Below are positions 46,671 to 59,741 of a DNA stretch of 64,000 nt, piece after piece. The stretch lies in contig NC_053112.1 in NCBI RefSeq assembly GCF_010015445.1, positions 38,806,281-38,870,280 of the forward strand. The letters run 5' to 3'. The position numbers and the translations under genes are program-made. Source of the stretch: Perca fluviatilis. Lineage: Eukaryota > Chordata > Actinopteri > Perciformes > Percidae. The notes under the pieces were generated by a model. It was not told the DNA's origin, did no database searches, and saw nothing but the letters and a program-made list of their open reading frames with translations. Position 1 is the stretch's first letter. Every line of letters starts with the position of its first letter.

Positions 46671-47678
46671 GTTACAATGTGCCAATCGGAAAATTAAAGG
46701 TCAATTCTGATTGGCTGTTTCGTCTCCAAACACAACACTTTCTTAAAAGGAACCCCCGACTAGTACGACATGTTGGCCTTATAAGATTAACGTGGGCGTC
46801 AGCTACATTAATCACGTCACTACCCCAGAATGCATTGAGACGTAAATAACCATGGCGGCCTACGATGGAACTGATTTTCTGCATTTTTTAACAAAAAACA
46901 AAACATTTGGAGTGTTTTTGTACCACAGCAAAAATCATTTGTGTATCCTTACCAAATAGGTGGTAGTGAAAGCTTCGGGACAAAGACTGTGCCCAAAATT
47001 ACTCTCTAGTTCCTATATAGTGTACTACATTTACTGCCATTTTTATTCGGGTGTAAAATGTACTACTCTCAGAAACTCCCAAAATGCATCAAGAAGTAAA
47101 AAAAAAAAAAAGTAGCATTGACACTACTTTCTGCTGAGTGCTGACAATTCCAAAACGCAAAGTGCTGCATTTTATGGATGTGGAAATGAACTTGTGTTTC
47201 CATTCACCTATTTTGAAGCACATGTTAAAGTATCGCATCAGAAAAGCTGGATGGAAATGGAAAAATTCAACGAAACTTCCTCAATTGCGCAAAACTGTTT
47301 TTATGCTAACTTGAGGTGGCTAGCTGGCTTGTTCGCTGCCAGTTAGCAAGCTTCCTTGCTCAGTCACTAACCTGAAATGAACAAGAGACATATTTGTACC
47401 ATTGACTCCTGTCTCACTACTGAAGACTATACAGCTCTGTGTATTGCACTCTTCCATTTGGGACTTTGAGGTTTTCCATTCTCTCAAAGTGTCAGCACAG
47501 TGAAGACACTTAACAAGTGCAACAAAGGCGTCTAGCGAAATGCAGATTTACCTTGCCTGTATGAAAGAATGGCATTGTCATTCATGTTGGTCTAATTGAG
47601 CCCTGATAAGAAAGGAAGTTGTCCCACCACCAGGTGTTAAACAGTAACAGGAGAGTCAGGGAGATGCCAATCAGGCAC

Positions 47679-48011
47679 TCGGGCTGCACGGTGTGAGGAA
47701 AATATCTAAATGCGATTATTTTTGACTGATATTGCGATTGCGATATGATGCACGATATTGGAGGGAATGATCATTTTGGTGATATTTGCGAGGATCTGTA
47801 CCAAAAGAATATTTTGAATATTTTTTCTTTTCTATAGTCTGTAGGATAGGATTTGTAGGCCGGGACGTCTCTGCAGCAGCACAATACTTGATTTAAGAAC
47901 GGTTTGACACATATTTTGCCTTTAGCAGATATTGCGCCCCCTTGCGATTTGGTAATTGCACTAGTCCATATTGCGATTTCGATGAAATTGCGATTTTATT
48001 TTGCAGCCCTA
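47679..48011. mobile_element. hAT-type MITE with 8-bp duplication TCAGGCAC
   Basis: Left TCGGGCTGCACGG and right TTTTGCAGCCCTA; TCAGGCAC at 47671-47678 and 48012-48019. Repeated ATTGCGAT words inside. Confidence 0.87.
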
Positions 48012-48126
48012 TCAGGCACAGTCTGTACATGCGTGTCTAATCGTTTAAGTATCAGTACTTCAAATTTGGAGTCAAGTACAGTACTAGAGTAAACGTAATC
48101 TCCTCCTATGCATGTTAGTTCAGACT

Positions 48127-48128
<2 letters not shown>

Positions 48129-48216
<88 letters not shown>
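48129..48216. repeat. (AC)n microsatellite
   Basis: About 44 AC units. Confidence 0.98.
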
Positions 48217-48218
<2 letters not shown>

Positions 48219-48879
48219 TAGAAGTTTGGCTCAGACTCACACTGTCTTACAGGTATACTACCCTTTCCAAATGCCAACCCATTATAAAGGACATGCATTA
48301 TCTCTGTGTGATTGTGTATGTGTGTGTTTTTGAATGCATACTTGGATCTTGCATTTGTCTCCTAAATCCACACATACTAGCTTGGACTTTGTTCTTTCCA
48401 GGTCTAGTTGTAATGTGTGTTTAGGCTGTGTAAACACATACACACACATTCAAAGAATTGCACAGCGGCAAGGCAACAGCAGTACTACTGCATGACCTAG
48501 TTATGCACACAGAAAAATTAGATAGCGGAGAGAGTGAAGGCAGCCAGGAAGAGTGAGCTGGAATAACATCGTTTTATTCAGACAACATCCTGCTGCTGCT
48601 GTCTCGTCAAGTGATTAATCACGGCTGAAACGATCAAGCTAGTTGATCAACTGATCCACAGGAAGGTATTTGATTATTGAAATATCTTTAATAGAAGTGG
48701 ACGAGTCCTGCAGCCCCAGTATACAAGAGACAGAGAGAGGAATAAGGAGACAGGGTGTCGTGACTCGAGTTAGTGGGATGTGCTCTCGTGTGGCCATCGA
48801 TCTGCTCGACTAAGGACATCTGGAGCACAGAGCACACACACCCCAGCTCAATGGGTTCATTCCTCCCAGAAAGACGCAT

Positions 48880-48922
48880 GCACACACACACACACACACA
48901 CACATACGCACACGCACACACA
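48880..48922. repeat. (AC)n microsatellite, interrupted
   Basis: AC run with ACATACGCAC interruptions. Confidence 0.92.
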
Positions 48923-49501
48923 CTTCCCCATTCAGCATGTCTTCTGGTCAACACACACATTTAACACACTCATTCACACTGACGCGTGTGTGCAGCCAGT
49001 GAGATTCTGCCGTTGCTGCCAAGTAGCCATCAGGGCCCCTCCACTCGCTGCCACAGTGATCTGTTACCATAGCAGCCTCTCTCCCTCACTGTAGATGTCG
49101 CTCCCCCCCACCACCACCACCACCACCATCAGCTCACAGGCAACAGTGTAGAGAGGGAAAACTGGTGAAAAAGAGGGGGAAAAAAAACTGTCGTTCCTGC
49201 TACTGAGCATCCATAAATCTGCGTGTGCCTGTGTCTGTGTGTGCGCGCACCAGTCTGCCTTCACGACAGACTCTGGCAGAGGCAGAAGCCGAATGGGTTT
49301 CCACACAGCCAATCGTACACTGGCCTTTTGTGGCACGCTGCCCGAACGAGCCAATCTGAAACGCACACAGACACAGAGAGAGCAGACTCTTAAACCCACT
49401 AATACTGAGATTACATGCAAACATACTTTGTTTTTGGCTGCAGGTGTCATTCTTCCACATGTGTGATGATACAAACACGATCCACGTGAAGAAACCACAT
49501 G

Positions 49502-49721
49502 TTAAACGTACAATATGTCATTTTCTCAATCAAAACAATGGAGGTGTATACACGCAACCAAAGGAAACGCCCCTTGGGTTGAAATAAAGTTATAGATTTC
49601 TGATTCCAGGTTTGAACATTGTTGGAAACATTTGGGATAGTGTAAGAACACCACTCGTATACAAAATTCATAGTCTTTTTAGACGTTTTAATGCAGAAAT
49701 AGTACACATTGTACCTTTTAA
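49502..49721. mobile_element. Small TTAA-ended MITE
   Basis: Left TTAAACGTACAATATGT and right ACACATTGTACCTTTTAA are inverted ends. 220 bp, no coding capacity. Confidence 0.75.
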
Positions 49722-49935
49722 TATCTTCCCACTAATTTTCCACCGGTCTCTCTCATCCTTATTCTTACTCTTGTATATCACTCTCTGTAGCCATCTTTCT
49801 TTTGCTCTGTTGCTTTCTCTCAGTCCCCTCTCTCACCTTCTTTCTGTTTCCTGCCTGGTGTTTGATGTGGCCCATGTTGAGTTTAGCCGGCCTTTCTTGT
49901 TTTCTCTTTTGTTGTCGTGTCCAGGGAGGACAGGT

Positions 49936-50085
<150 letters not shown>

Positions 50086-50428
50086 CTGTCAGACCCCTCC
50101 TGGTGACCATCTGGCCATGAAGCCAGGAGTCCCCCGTTCACTTTCTTTTCCTCTCTTGTACTGTTCCTTTTCCTCATCTCCAGTCAGGACTCGACACTTC
50201 TTCATTGGCCTAATAGAAAATTACATATTCCATACAATTGTACCAAATTACCTATTGACAATTGAATTGAATGTCCTGGTTAAGATTTCTGGCCCCATCG
50301 GAGCCATTTAAAATAGTGGGTCTGCCTATATGGAGTCCCATTCCAATCTTCATAGAATACGGCAGACCAGTGCACGTAAAGCACACTTAGCCTATTTCAT
50401 AAATATAAGCAAAGCCAAAATCATTTTT

Positions 50429-50985
50429 AAAGGGGACCAATTATGCTAATTGTAAGGTTCATACTTGTAATATTGTGTTTATACTAGTTTACATGTTTTA
50501 ATGTTCAAAAAAACACAAAAATCTTTTTCATACCGCCCATGGCTGCTGCACCTGTATTCACCCTCTGTCTGAGACGTTCTGTTGGAGTGCATGTCTCTTT
50601 AAGCCCCCCCACCCCCTTCCCAAAAAAAACAAAAGCCCAGTATTCTCTGAACGGAGTATAGCAGCACTTTTGTTGCCGCAGGAATGTGATCTGAAATTGG
50701 GGAAGAGCTAAACGACATCGGACGTTAGCATGTAGCTACAAGTAGCAGTGTAATACTGCAGTAACGGGCCTGGGGGCGATGACCGTGTAGAGAAACCCAG
50801 CACGGATTGACGTCACCTCGAGCAGAGAGTAGGAAAACGTAGGCCTAGAGTTAGAATCGGGGATTTCAGGACGGTCTGAAATCTGAGGTTGTTGCTCACA
50901 TGGATTACTTTTACATATGTTTACCTCATTATTTGGAACTTTGGCCACATTTGATATGAACATCTGACATTGTAACATTTATATA
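50429..50985. mobile_element. TTAA-type repeat, left part
   Basis: Begins near TTAAAGGGGACCAATTATGC and includes CATGGCTGCTGCACCTGTAT and CTGGGGGCGATGACCGTGTA. I recall this as a fish TTAA element. The right end is lost before the AT run. Confidence 0.5.

Positions 50986-51015
<30 letters not shown>
50985..51015. repeat. (AT)n microsatellite
   Basis: AT run abutting the left end of the next element. Confidence 0.93.
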
Positions 51016-51017
<2 letters not shown>

Positions 51018-52264
51018 AGGGCTGCACAATTAATCGAATTTTAATCACGATCACGATTTTGGCTTCCCACGATCAAATTTGCGTGATCGAGCGATATTTA
51101 AAATGAGTCATTCCCTTCATAGAACAGTTTTTGCAAAGCCAATCTAGCGCTCCATAAACCACTGTCTGATCACATGTCTCCATGAGCCAATCAGAGCTGT
51201 TCCCTGCCTGCACCGCGCAGCTTAGTTTCTAGATGTAGACAGTCACAGAGGACAGAGTAACGGGAGGAAAATTCCACGACAGGTAGCAGTCGGTCATCAT
51301 AAGCCGGTCACAATGTTTACCAGTTTACCAGTAAATGCAACGTTATGTCCCGGCTGTGTTGTTTTTCAGACAACAGCAGTGACCAGTGCTAGTTTGTGTC
51401 TTTTAGCTCATAGCTTTAGCAGCAGACTGTTGGACGTCCCGCTGTTGGAATCCTACAGTGAAATACAGACACACTACACTGTTTAGCAGTCAGCATTTTA
51501 GCCGTGTTTAATCCAGTTAATACTGCGGCTAATGCTAGGCTAACGTTACCTGCTGTGTAACGTGTTATTAGTGTTTACTGTGGCTAACGGTAGGCTAACG
51601 TTACCTGCTGTGTAACGTGTTATTAGTGTTTACTGTGGCTAACGGTAGGCTAACGTTACCTGCTGTGTAACGTGTTATTAGTGTTTACTGTGGCTAACGG
51701 TAGGCTAACGTTACCTGCTGTGTAACGTGTTATTAGTGTTTACTGTGGCTAACGGTAGGCTAACGTTACCTGCTGTGTAACGTGTTACTAGTGTTTACTA
51801 GCGTGACATGCAGTGATGTTTATGTTGCCTCTAACGTGGGTTTCGGAGCATCAGAGTGCAACGCAGACATGTAAGTGTCAGTGTAATGAGCCACAGAAAT
51901 CCGCGTAGCTATTTCGTCTGGTAGATACCAGGCACCACATGCGCCGTTAACGTGAACAGAAAATTGCGTTGCCTGTATCTTTCACGGCAAACATGCATGT
52001 GTGGAAAGCGGTCGCACAACAGCTGAAATGGCATACTCCTTCACAGTATCCTTCAATAAAGGAGGAATGTAGCACAATATGGATGTATTAGTAGGAATGT
52101 AGCACAATATGGATGTAAAAGCAGTTATAATTATATAATTATGTGACAATAAAATTTGTTTTGGCTAAAATCAACAAATAATCGTGATAATTAATCGTGT
52201 CTCGCATCTCAATATTGATCAAAATAATCGTGATTATCATTTTGGCCATAATAGTGCAGCCCTT
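51016..52264. mobile_element. hAT-type element with an internal 55-bp minisatellite
   Basis: Left TAGGGCTGCACAATTAATCG and right CATAATAGTGCAGCCCTT are inverted ends, and the subterminal parts pair (AATCGTGATTATC / GATCACGATT). No 8-bp duplication is seen because the left flank is an AT run. No intact transposase. Confidence 0.8.
51531..51803. repeat. 55-bp minisatellite, about five copies
   Basis: Unit contains GGCTAACGTTACCTGCTGTG and TAACGTGTTATTAGTGTTTA. Copies are almost identical, so the expansion is recent. Confidence 0.93.
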
Positions 52265-52265
52265 T

Positions 52266-52372
52266 AGCGCATGTTACGACTTTTTAAAGGAGATCTATGC
52301 TGTTCCTTCTTTTCTCTGAGAGAGAAAAGAAGGAACAGCATAGATCTCCTTTAAAAAGTCGTAACATGCGCT
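52266..52372. repeat. Perfect 107-nt hairpin
   Basis: Arms 52266-52317 and 52321-52372 are exact inverse complements over 52 bp, with a 3-nt GAG loop. The arm begins AGCGCATGTTACGACTTTTT. It directly follows the right end of the hAT element. Confidence 0.97.
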
Positions 52373-53034
52373 TTTTTTAATAGGCTAAATGTAACCTATG
52401 CCAGTATGTGTTTGAGACCATCTCTGATCATAGGGCATCATCTTCCTTCACGGCCAGGATAGAATGGGAGGGGCTGTACGGTTTGTAAGGATTGCCGGTC
52501 TCACAGACTGTTTCAATTAGTCTCACTCTCATTCATTCTTTCTGTGTCGTGATTTCCAGAGAACCAAACTCTGAATCCCAGGTTGTCTTGCTACGAACCA
52601 ACCAGGGGTTTTATTCCCACAGATAGCACATTATTTTGTGAAGCTGTTAGGTCAACAGCTGTTGAGGTTTGCTCTGTTATTTCATGTTCGCAGTCGTCTC
52701 TTTACATTTTTGTTGTTGTTGTTCAAATCATCAGCGTGTCGAGAGAAGTGTGTCATTTCACCATCAAATGCAGAAATATCCCACTAATCATCCTTTAGCA
52801 CCGTCTAGTTTTGTCTGTTTCCTTCCCCCGGTTCTCCTTCTCCCTCTCTGGCGTGGAGTTTTATCGTAGCTGCTGGCGAGACCATGTTGTTGAGTAAGAG
52901 AGGGAGGGGGAGGAAGAAGGGATGGGGTGGGAGGGGGAGAGAGAGAGAGGATCTGTTGATTTACTAAAGACTCAAACATGACCAGTTTCCCCTCCCACAC
53001 ACCCACTCACACTTCCCTCTCCTCATCTCTCTTT

Positions 53035-53037
<3 letters not shown>

Positions 53038-53112
<75 letters not shown>
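53038..53112. repeat. (CT)n microsatellite
   Basis: About 37 CT units. Confidence 0.98.
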
Positions 53113-53116
<4 letters not shown>

Positions 53117-53164
53117 ACCCCACCCCCTCCTGGCATGATGGTACAGCTCCAGAAACAGGAAGGA

Positions 53165-53198
53165 GCCGCAGCTCTATAAATAGAGAGGAGCTGCTCAG
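53165..53198. promoter_or_regulatory. MEF2/TATA-like site within a short palindrome
   Basis: CTATAAATAG at 53174-53183 lies inside GCAGCTCTATAAATAGAGAG followed by GAGCTGC, whose ends pair. It could be a MEF2 site or a TATA box. No gene is visible downstream. Confidence 0.3.
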
Positions 53199-53257
53199 CC
53201 AGGAACCATGCACACACGCACACACGCACGCACACACAGTTTGCCCTCTCTGTTCCC

Positions 53258-53259
53258 CC

Positions 53260-53299
<40 letters not shown>

Positions 53300-53314
53300 C
53301 GCTCGCTCGCTCGC
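53258..53314. repeat. (CT)n then (CTCG)n
   Basis: CT run followed by about five CTCG units. Confidence 0.95.
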
Positions 53315-53507
53315 TTCTCTGCTTGCCCTCTTTCTTACTTACACTTTATCTCGAAAATATAAACACACAAACGCACACACACAAACACTACAAATGCACA
53401 CACAGTCCTTGACTTGGATGATAATTAGTTGTGTGTTTAATGCTAATGGTTTGTAAATGTGTCTGTTAACACACACTGCACTTACTGCCCTTTATTTTCT
53501 TTCATTC

Positions 53508-53541
53508 TCTCTCTCTCTTTCTCTCTCTCACACACACAAAC

Positions 53542-53592
<51 letters not shown>
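53508..53592. repeat. (CT)n and (AC)n microsatellite
   Basis: Short CT run then AC run at 53545-53592. Confidence 0.95.
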
Positions 53593-53595
<3 letters not shown>

Positions 53596-53753
53596 GGTCT
53601 CTGTTATTGAGTCGGGGGTGGGGGAGAGATGGGTGGGGGTAGATGGCAAGGGAAAAAGTGATGTTTTTTTGTGGCCACTAGGTTTTTATGTCAGGTCAGC
53701 AGGTTTGAAACTGCTGATGACACACGTACATGTGCACGCTCACACTTTCTTAC

Positions 53754-53755
<2 letters not shown>

Positions 53756-53834
<79 letters not shown>
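53756..53834. repeat. (AC)n microsatellite
   Basis: About 39 AC units. Confidence 0.97.
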
Positions 53835-53836
<2 letters not shown>

Positions 53837-54315
53837 TCACATGTAGTATAAAAAAAGACATGTAATAAACCACACCACAATAGTTTTCTGTATGTGCGTG
53901 TGCCTCTGTAGAGTGGTACTACAATTGACTGATATCAGTTGTCTATATAACTATTTAAATACATTCTTATTTTCGTTTTATCATGGAGATGTATAATATG
54001 CTACAATGGTAATAATAGCCTATATCGAATGATCCTGTTTTATTTTGCAGCTGGAGTGTTGGCAGTTGTAAGAAATGCGTCTTTATTATACATATCATTA
54101 TACTACATATGAGAATGTATTAGAGTTAAAGAAGCATTACTTACAACTACTAACAATCCAACTGCAAAATAAAACTGGATTCATCTGCAAAATTTAGGGG
54201 GAAAAAAAGGTCAAATTTAAGACGTTATTGTTTGGAGGATCAGAATTGCGTGTGTATTCAAATCAAGGGTTTATAGGCCCCCTGTGTACAGGAGGCAGAC
54301 TGGCAGGCGCTTTCT

Positions 54316-54316
<1 letters not shown>

Positions 54317-54366
<50 letters not shown>

Positions 54367-54378
54367 ACACACACACAC
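54317..54378. repeat. (AC)n microsatellite
   Basis: AC run with two GCAC interruptions. Confidence 0.95.
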
Positions 54379-54993
54379 CATTCTCTGGGATGGCGGCCAA
54401 ATGGTTATTTTGTTTGTACCTTCCTCTTGTCACTTGGTGCTTTCTGTCCTTCACTCCCACAGACTCTTTGTTTTTGTGTTCCGTCCATCTCTTGCCCAAT
54501 GTTCAGCGATGTGGGCAGGAAAAGTAAATACTGTTGTGTGTTAAAAGGTTAACATTTAGGAATAAAATGTTACAATCGTATTCTAATCCAAATAATGCGA
54601 AGGTGTCCGAGTCGAGTGCTGCACCGGCCAAGACGTTTGGCCCGAGTGAGAAGCTACAAACTGACTTACCTGGAGACACAGGCTATCTGGTTCCTTGTTT
54701 CCAGTCTTTATGCTAATACCTGGCTTTCTTTTGAACAGCTTTTATATAACCAAATTTGTTTTTTTAAGGAGGTTTTTAAGTGTTTTATTCAAACCAGTGG
54801 TCCCCTTGTGCCCGTGCCCCTCGCAGCGCCCATCCCGGGCGTTGTGTTTTACCCCAACCCTAACCCCATCCCTTCCTCCCAGTTCTCTTCACTGGATAGA
54901 CTTAAGCCATCATAAAATAATAAAAAGCGACTGTGTATCATGAAATTGACATTCCACCCAGGTGGAGTGATGTTGAAATTGATGTGAGACTCT

Positions 54994-55187
54994 TTTTTTT
55001 TTTTTGATAATTTTTTTGGGGCTTTTCCGTTTATTGTGTAGAGACAGTGGATAGACATGAAAAGGGGAGAGAGATGGGGGATGACACACGGCAAAGGGCA
55101 GCGGGTCGGATTTGAACCCTGCGCCGCTGCAGGACTCTGCCAACATGGGGCGAACGCTCTTACTGGGTGAGCTGGAGGCCGCCCCGC
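54994..55187 (-). mobile_element. tRNA-derived SINE with duplication GAGACTCT
   Basis: On the minus strand: CAGCTCACCCAGTAAGAGCG (A-box region) and GCAGGGTTCAAATCCGACCC (B box), a CTCTCTCCCCTTTTCATGTC body, and a poly-A tail (poly-T on plus). GAGACTCT flanks at 54986-54993 and 55188-55195. Same family plan as the SINE at 17638. Confidence 0.87.
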
Positions 55188-55666
55188 GAGACTCTGTCTT
55201 GCTGTAAGCCGAGATAAAAAAAACAAAACATTCCTAAATAAATTGTGTAGGTATCATAATAAACACTGACTCTTCATTTGGCATCTGCTCCTTGTTTCTT
55301 AAATTATTCTAAGCCATGTCTTCTCGCTTGCCCCTCCCCTCGACAACTTGTACACATGGTCACATGTACAACTAAACCACAGCATATACTTACTTACTTA
55401 AGAACACAGGCCAGGTCAGTGAAAGCCCTCCATCCTCTTTGCTCTTGCGCTTTCCGATCCAGCCATGACAGCCCCTACCGCAGCATTTACTGGCAGGTTA
55501 TGGTTTAAAATAGGTGGATACCTGCCGGAGCTTTTTGCCATAACTCCCATCAACACCACTCACACCCAAAGCGGCGCACACACACATTTACTTATTAAAG
55601 ACCTGTTTGATTTAATTGACTCATTTCACAGTCTAGTGGGCCAGACCATGAACAAGTGCGCACACA

Positions 55667-55668
<2 letters not shown>

Positions 55669-55761
<93 letters not shown>
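55669..55761. repeat. (AC)n microsatellite
   Basis: About 46 AC units. Confidence 0.98.
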
Positions 55762-55763
<2 letters not shown>

Positions 55764-56207
55764 AAGCAAGGTGCATACTGGCAAGGAAAAGGAAAACCAA
55801 ATGAAATTATGACCCTTATTTGTGGCTCTGTGCCACCTGATTATATTCACTCCACATTATTCATCTTTGCAAACAAATGAATTCTGTCATTTCTTAACAA
55901 ATGTGGATAATTATTAATTCTCTTTGACAGACACATTCCCATCATATTCTCTTTTAGCGATTACATTTGAATTACAGATAATGAGAATAATCATTTTCCA
56001 CTGTCTAATAGGTTTTCTTAACTTCGTAAACAGGTCCTACAGTAGGTTTTCTTGTTGGCATAAAAGCTCCTGGGATCAGGATTTATCTGTAAGCATTTCT
56101 GCTGCTCTGGACTTTGCTGCTTTCAATGTAGTGAGTCCCCGGGACCCACAGGTCGTCATTTAACTGGCTCCCCCAATACAATTTGTGTTTTTTAACAAAT
56201 TGTAGTG

Positions 56208-59200
56208 CTAAAGGTACCATGGCATGATAATTTCACTTTATGAGTTTTTTAACATTAATATGAGTTCCCCCAGCCTGCCTATGGTCCCCCAGTGGCTTGA
56301 AATAGTGATAGGTGTAAACCGAGCCCTGGGTATCCTGCTCTGCCTTTGAGAAAATGAAAGCTCAGATGGGCCGATCACGAATCTTCTCCTTATGAGGTCA
56401 TAAGGAGCAAGGTTACCTCCCCTTTCTCTGCTTTGTCCGCCCAGAGAATTTGGCCCACCCATGAGAGAGAGAGACATCATGGCTTTCAAACGAGAAAAGT
56501 GGCAGTTGGTCAAGGCCACACCCCTATATTAAAAGAGACTTCAGATACAGTATTAGGGGACCACTAAGGCCTATATAAAAGAGACTTCAGATACAGTATT
56601 AGGGGACCACTAAGGTCTATATAAAAGAGACTTCAGATACAGTATTAGGGGACCACTAAGGTCTATATAAAAGAGACTTCAGATACAGTATTAGGGGACC
56701 ACTAAGGTCTATATAAAAGAGACTTCAGATACAGTATTAGGGGACCACTAAGGTCTATATAAAAGAGACTTCAGATACAGTATTAGGGGACCACTAAGGC
56801 CTATATAAAAGAGACTTCAGATACAGTATTAGGGGACCACTAAGGCCTATATAAAAGAGACTTCAGATACAGTATTAGGGGACCACTAAGGCCTATATAA
56901 AAGAGACTTCAGATACAGTATTAGGGGACCACTAAGGCCTATATAAAAGAGACTTCAGATACAGTATTAGGGGACCTCTAAGGCCTATATAAAAGAGACT
57001 TCAGATACAGTATTAGGGGACCACTAAGGCCTATATAAAAGAGACTTCAGATACAGTATTAGGGGACCACTAAGGCCTATATAAAAGAGACTTCAGATAC
57101 AGTATTAGGGGACCACTAAGGCCTATATAAAAGAGACTTCAGATACAGTATTAGGGGACCACTAAGGTATATATAAAAGAGACTTCAGATACAGTATTAG
57201 GGGACTACTAAGACCTATATAAAAGAAACTTCAGATACAGTATTAGGGGACCACTAAGGCCTATATAAAAGAGACTTCAGATACAGTATTAGGGGACCAC
57301 TAAGTCCTATATAAAAGAGACTTCAGATACAGTATTAGGGGACCACTAAGGTCTATATAAAAGAGACTTCAGATACAGTATTAGGGGACCTCTAAGGCCT
57401 ATATAAAAGAGACTTCAGATACAGTATTAGGGGACCACTAAGGTCTATATAAAAGAGACTTCAGATACAGTATTAGGGGACCACTAAGGTCTATATAAAA
57501 GAGACTTCAGATACAGTATTAGGGGACCACTAAGGCCTATATAAAAGAGACTTCAGATACAGTATTAGGGGACCACTAAGGCCTATATAAAAGAGACTTC
57601 AGATACAGTATTAGGGGACCTCTAAGGCCTATATAAAAGAGACTTCAGATACAGTATTAGGGGACCACCGCGCTATATAAAAGAGACTTCAGATACAGTA
57701 TTAGGGGACCACTAAGGCCTATATAAAAGAGACTTCAGATACAGTATTAGGGGACCACTAAGGCCTATATAAAAGAGACTTCAGATACAGTATTAGGGGA
57801 CCCTAAGGCCTATATAAAAGAGACTTCAGATACAGTATTAGGGGACCACTAAGGCCTATATAAAAGAGACTTCAGATACAGTATTAGGGGACCGCTAAGG
57901 CCTATATAAAAGAGACTTCAGATACAGTATTAGGGGACCACTAAGGCCTATATAAAAGAGACTTCAGATACAGTATTAGGGGACCACTAAGGTATATATA
58001 AAAGAGACTTCAGATACAGTATTAGGGGACCACTAAGGCCTATATAAAAGAGACTTCAGATACAGTATTAGGGGACCTCTAAGGCCTATATAAAAGAGAC
58101 TTCAGATACAGTATTAGGGGACCACTAAGGCCTATATAAAAGAGACTTCAGATTCAGTATTAGGGGGCCAAGCTAAGGCCTATATAAAAGAGACTTCAGA
58201 TACAGTATTAGGGACCACTAAGGCCTATATAAAAGAGACTTCAGATACAGTATTAGGGGACCACTAAGGCCTATATAAAAGAGACTTCAGATACAGTATT
58301 AGGGACCGCTAAGGCCTATATAAAAGAGACTTCAGATACAGTATTAGGGGACCACTAAGGTCTATATAAAAGAGACTTCAGATACAGTATTAGGGGACCA
58401 CTAAGGCCTATATAAAAGAGACTTCAGATACAGTATTAGGGGACCACTAAGGCCTATATAAAAGAGACTTCAGATACAGTATTAGGGGACCACTAAGGTA
58501 TATATAAAAGAGACTTCAGATACAGTATTAGGGGACTACTAAGACCTATATAAAAGAAACTTCAGATACAGTATTAGGGGACCACTAAGGCCTATATAAA
58601 AGAGACTTCAGATACAGTATTAGGGGACCACTAAGGTCTATATAAAAGAGACTTCAGATACAGTATTAGGGGACCACTAAGGCCTATATAAAAGAGACTT
58701 CAGATACAGTATTAGGCGACCACTAAGGTCTATATAAAAAAAAAACTTCAGATACAGTATTAGGGGACCACTAAGGTCTATATAAAAGAGACTTCAGATA
58801 CAGTATTAGGGGACCACTAAGGTCTATATAAAAGAGACTTCAGATACAGTATTAGGGGACCACTAAGGTCTATATAAAAGAGACTTCAGATACAGTATTA
58901 GGGGACCACTAAGGTCTATATAAAAGAGACTTCAGATACAGTATTAGGGGACCACTAAGGCCTATATAAAAGAGACTTCAGATACAGTATTAGGGGACCA
59001 CTAAGGTCTATATAAAAGAGACTTCAGATACAGTATTAGGGGACTACTAAGACCTATATAAAAGAAACTTCAGATACAGTATTAGGGGACCACTAAGGCC
59101 TATATAAAAGAGACTTCAGATACAGTATTAGGGGACCACTAAGGCCTATATAAAAGAGACTTCAGATACAGTATTAGGGGACCACTAAGGCCTATATAAA

Positions 59201-59741
59201 AGAGACTTCAGATACAGTATTAGGGGACCTCTAAGGCCTATATAAAAGAGACTTCAGATACAGTATTAGGGGACCACTAAGGCCTATATAAAAGAGACTT
59301 CAGATACAGTATTAGGGGACCACTAAGGCCTATATAAAAGAGACTTTAGATACAGTATTAGGGGACCTCTAAGGCCTATATAAAAGAGACTTCAGATACA
59401 GTATTAGGGGACCGCTAAGGCCTATATAAAAGAGACTTCAGATACAGTATTAGGGGACCGCTAAGGCCTATATAAAAGAGACTTCAGATACAGTATTAGG
59501 GGACCACTAAGGCCTATATAAAAGAGACTTCAGATACAGTATTAGGGGACCACTAAGGTCTATATAAAAGAGACTTCAGATACAGTATTAGGGGACCACT
59601 AAGGTCTGTATAAAAGAGACTTCAGATACAGTATTAGGGGACCACTAAGGTCTATATAAAAGAGACTTCAGATACAGTATTAGGGGACCGCTAAGGCCTA
59701 TATAAAAGCATCCAAAAAGCAGCATGTCATGGGACCTTTAA
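56208..59741. mobile_element. TTAA-type MITE enlarged by an internal minisatellite
   Basis: Left CTAAAGGTACCATGGCATG (first base of TTAA changed) and right CATGTCATGGGACCTTTAA are inverted ends. The left body includes ACCTTGCTCCTTATGACCTC (seen as its inverse), a palindromic TTATGAGGTCATAA at about 56390, and GGCCACACCCC. Nearly all the rest is the 46-bp array. From memory, typical family members are under 1 kb with only one or two copies of this unit. Confidence 0.88.
56522..59708. repeat. 46-bp minisatellite, about 69 copies
   Basis: Unit: CTATATAAAAGAGACTTCAG then ATACAGTATTAGGGGACCAC then TAAGGC or TAAGGT. Nearly every copy carries TATATAAAAG. Variants (GGACCTCTAAGG, GGACCGCTAAGG, AAGGTATATATAAAAG, GGACTACTAAGACC with AAAGAAACTTC) recur in blocks. 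The GGACTACTAAGACC variant appears near 57202, 58532 and 59041. Confidence 0.98.

Noticed and set aside
48611..48622. Palindrome GTGATTAATCAC as a paired homeodomain site
   Set aside because: The flanking GGCTGAAACGATCAAG-type text resembles a common fish repeat, so it is more likely transposon-derived.
56522..59708. CRISPR-like array
   Set aside because: Units are contiguous 46-bp tandem copies with no unique spacers, in a vertebrate intron.
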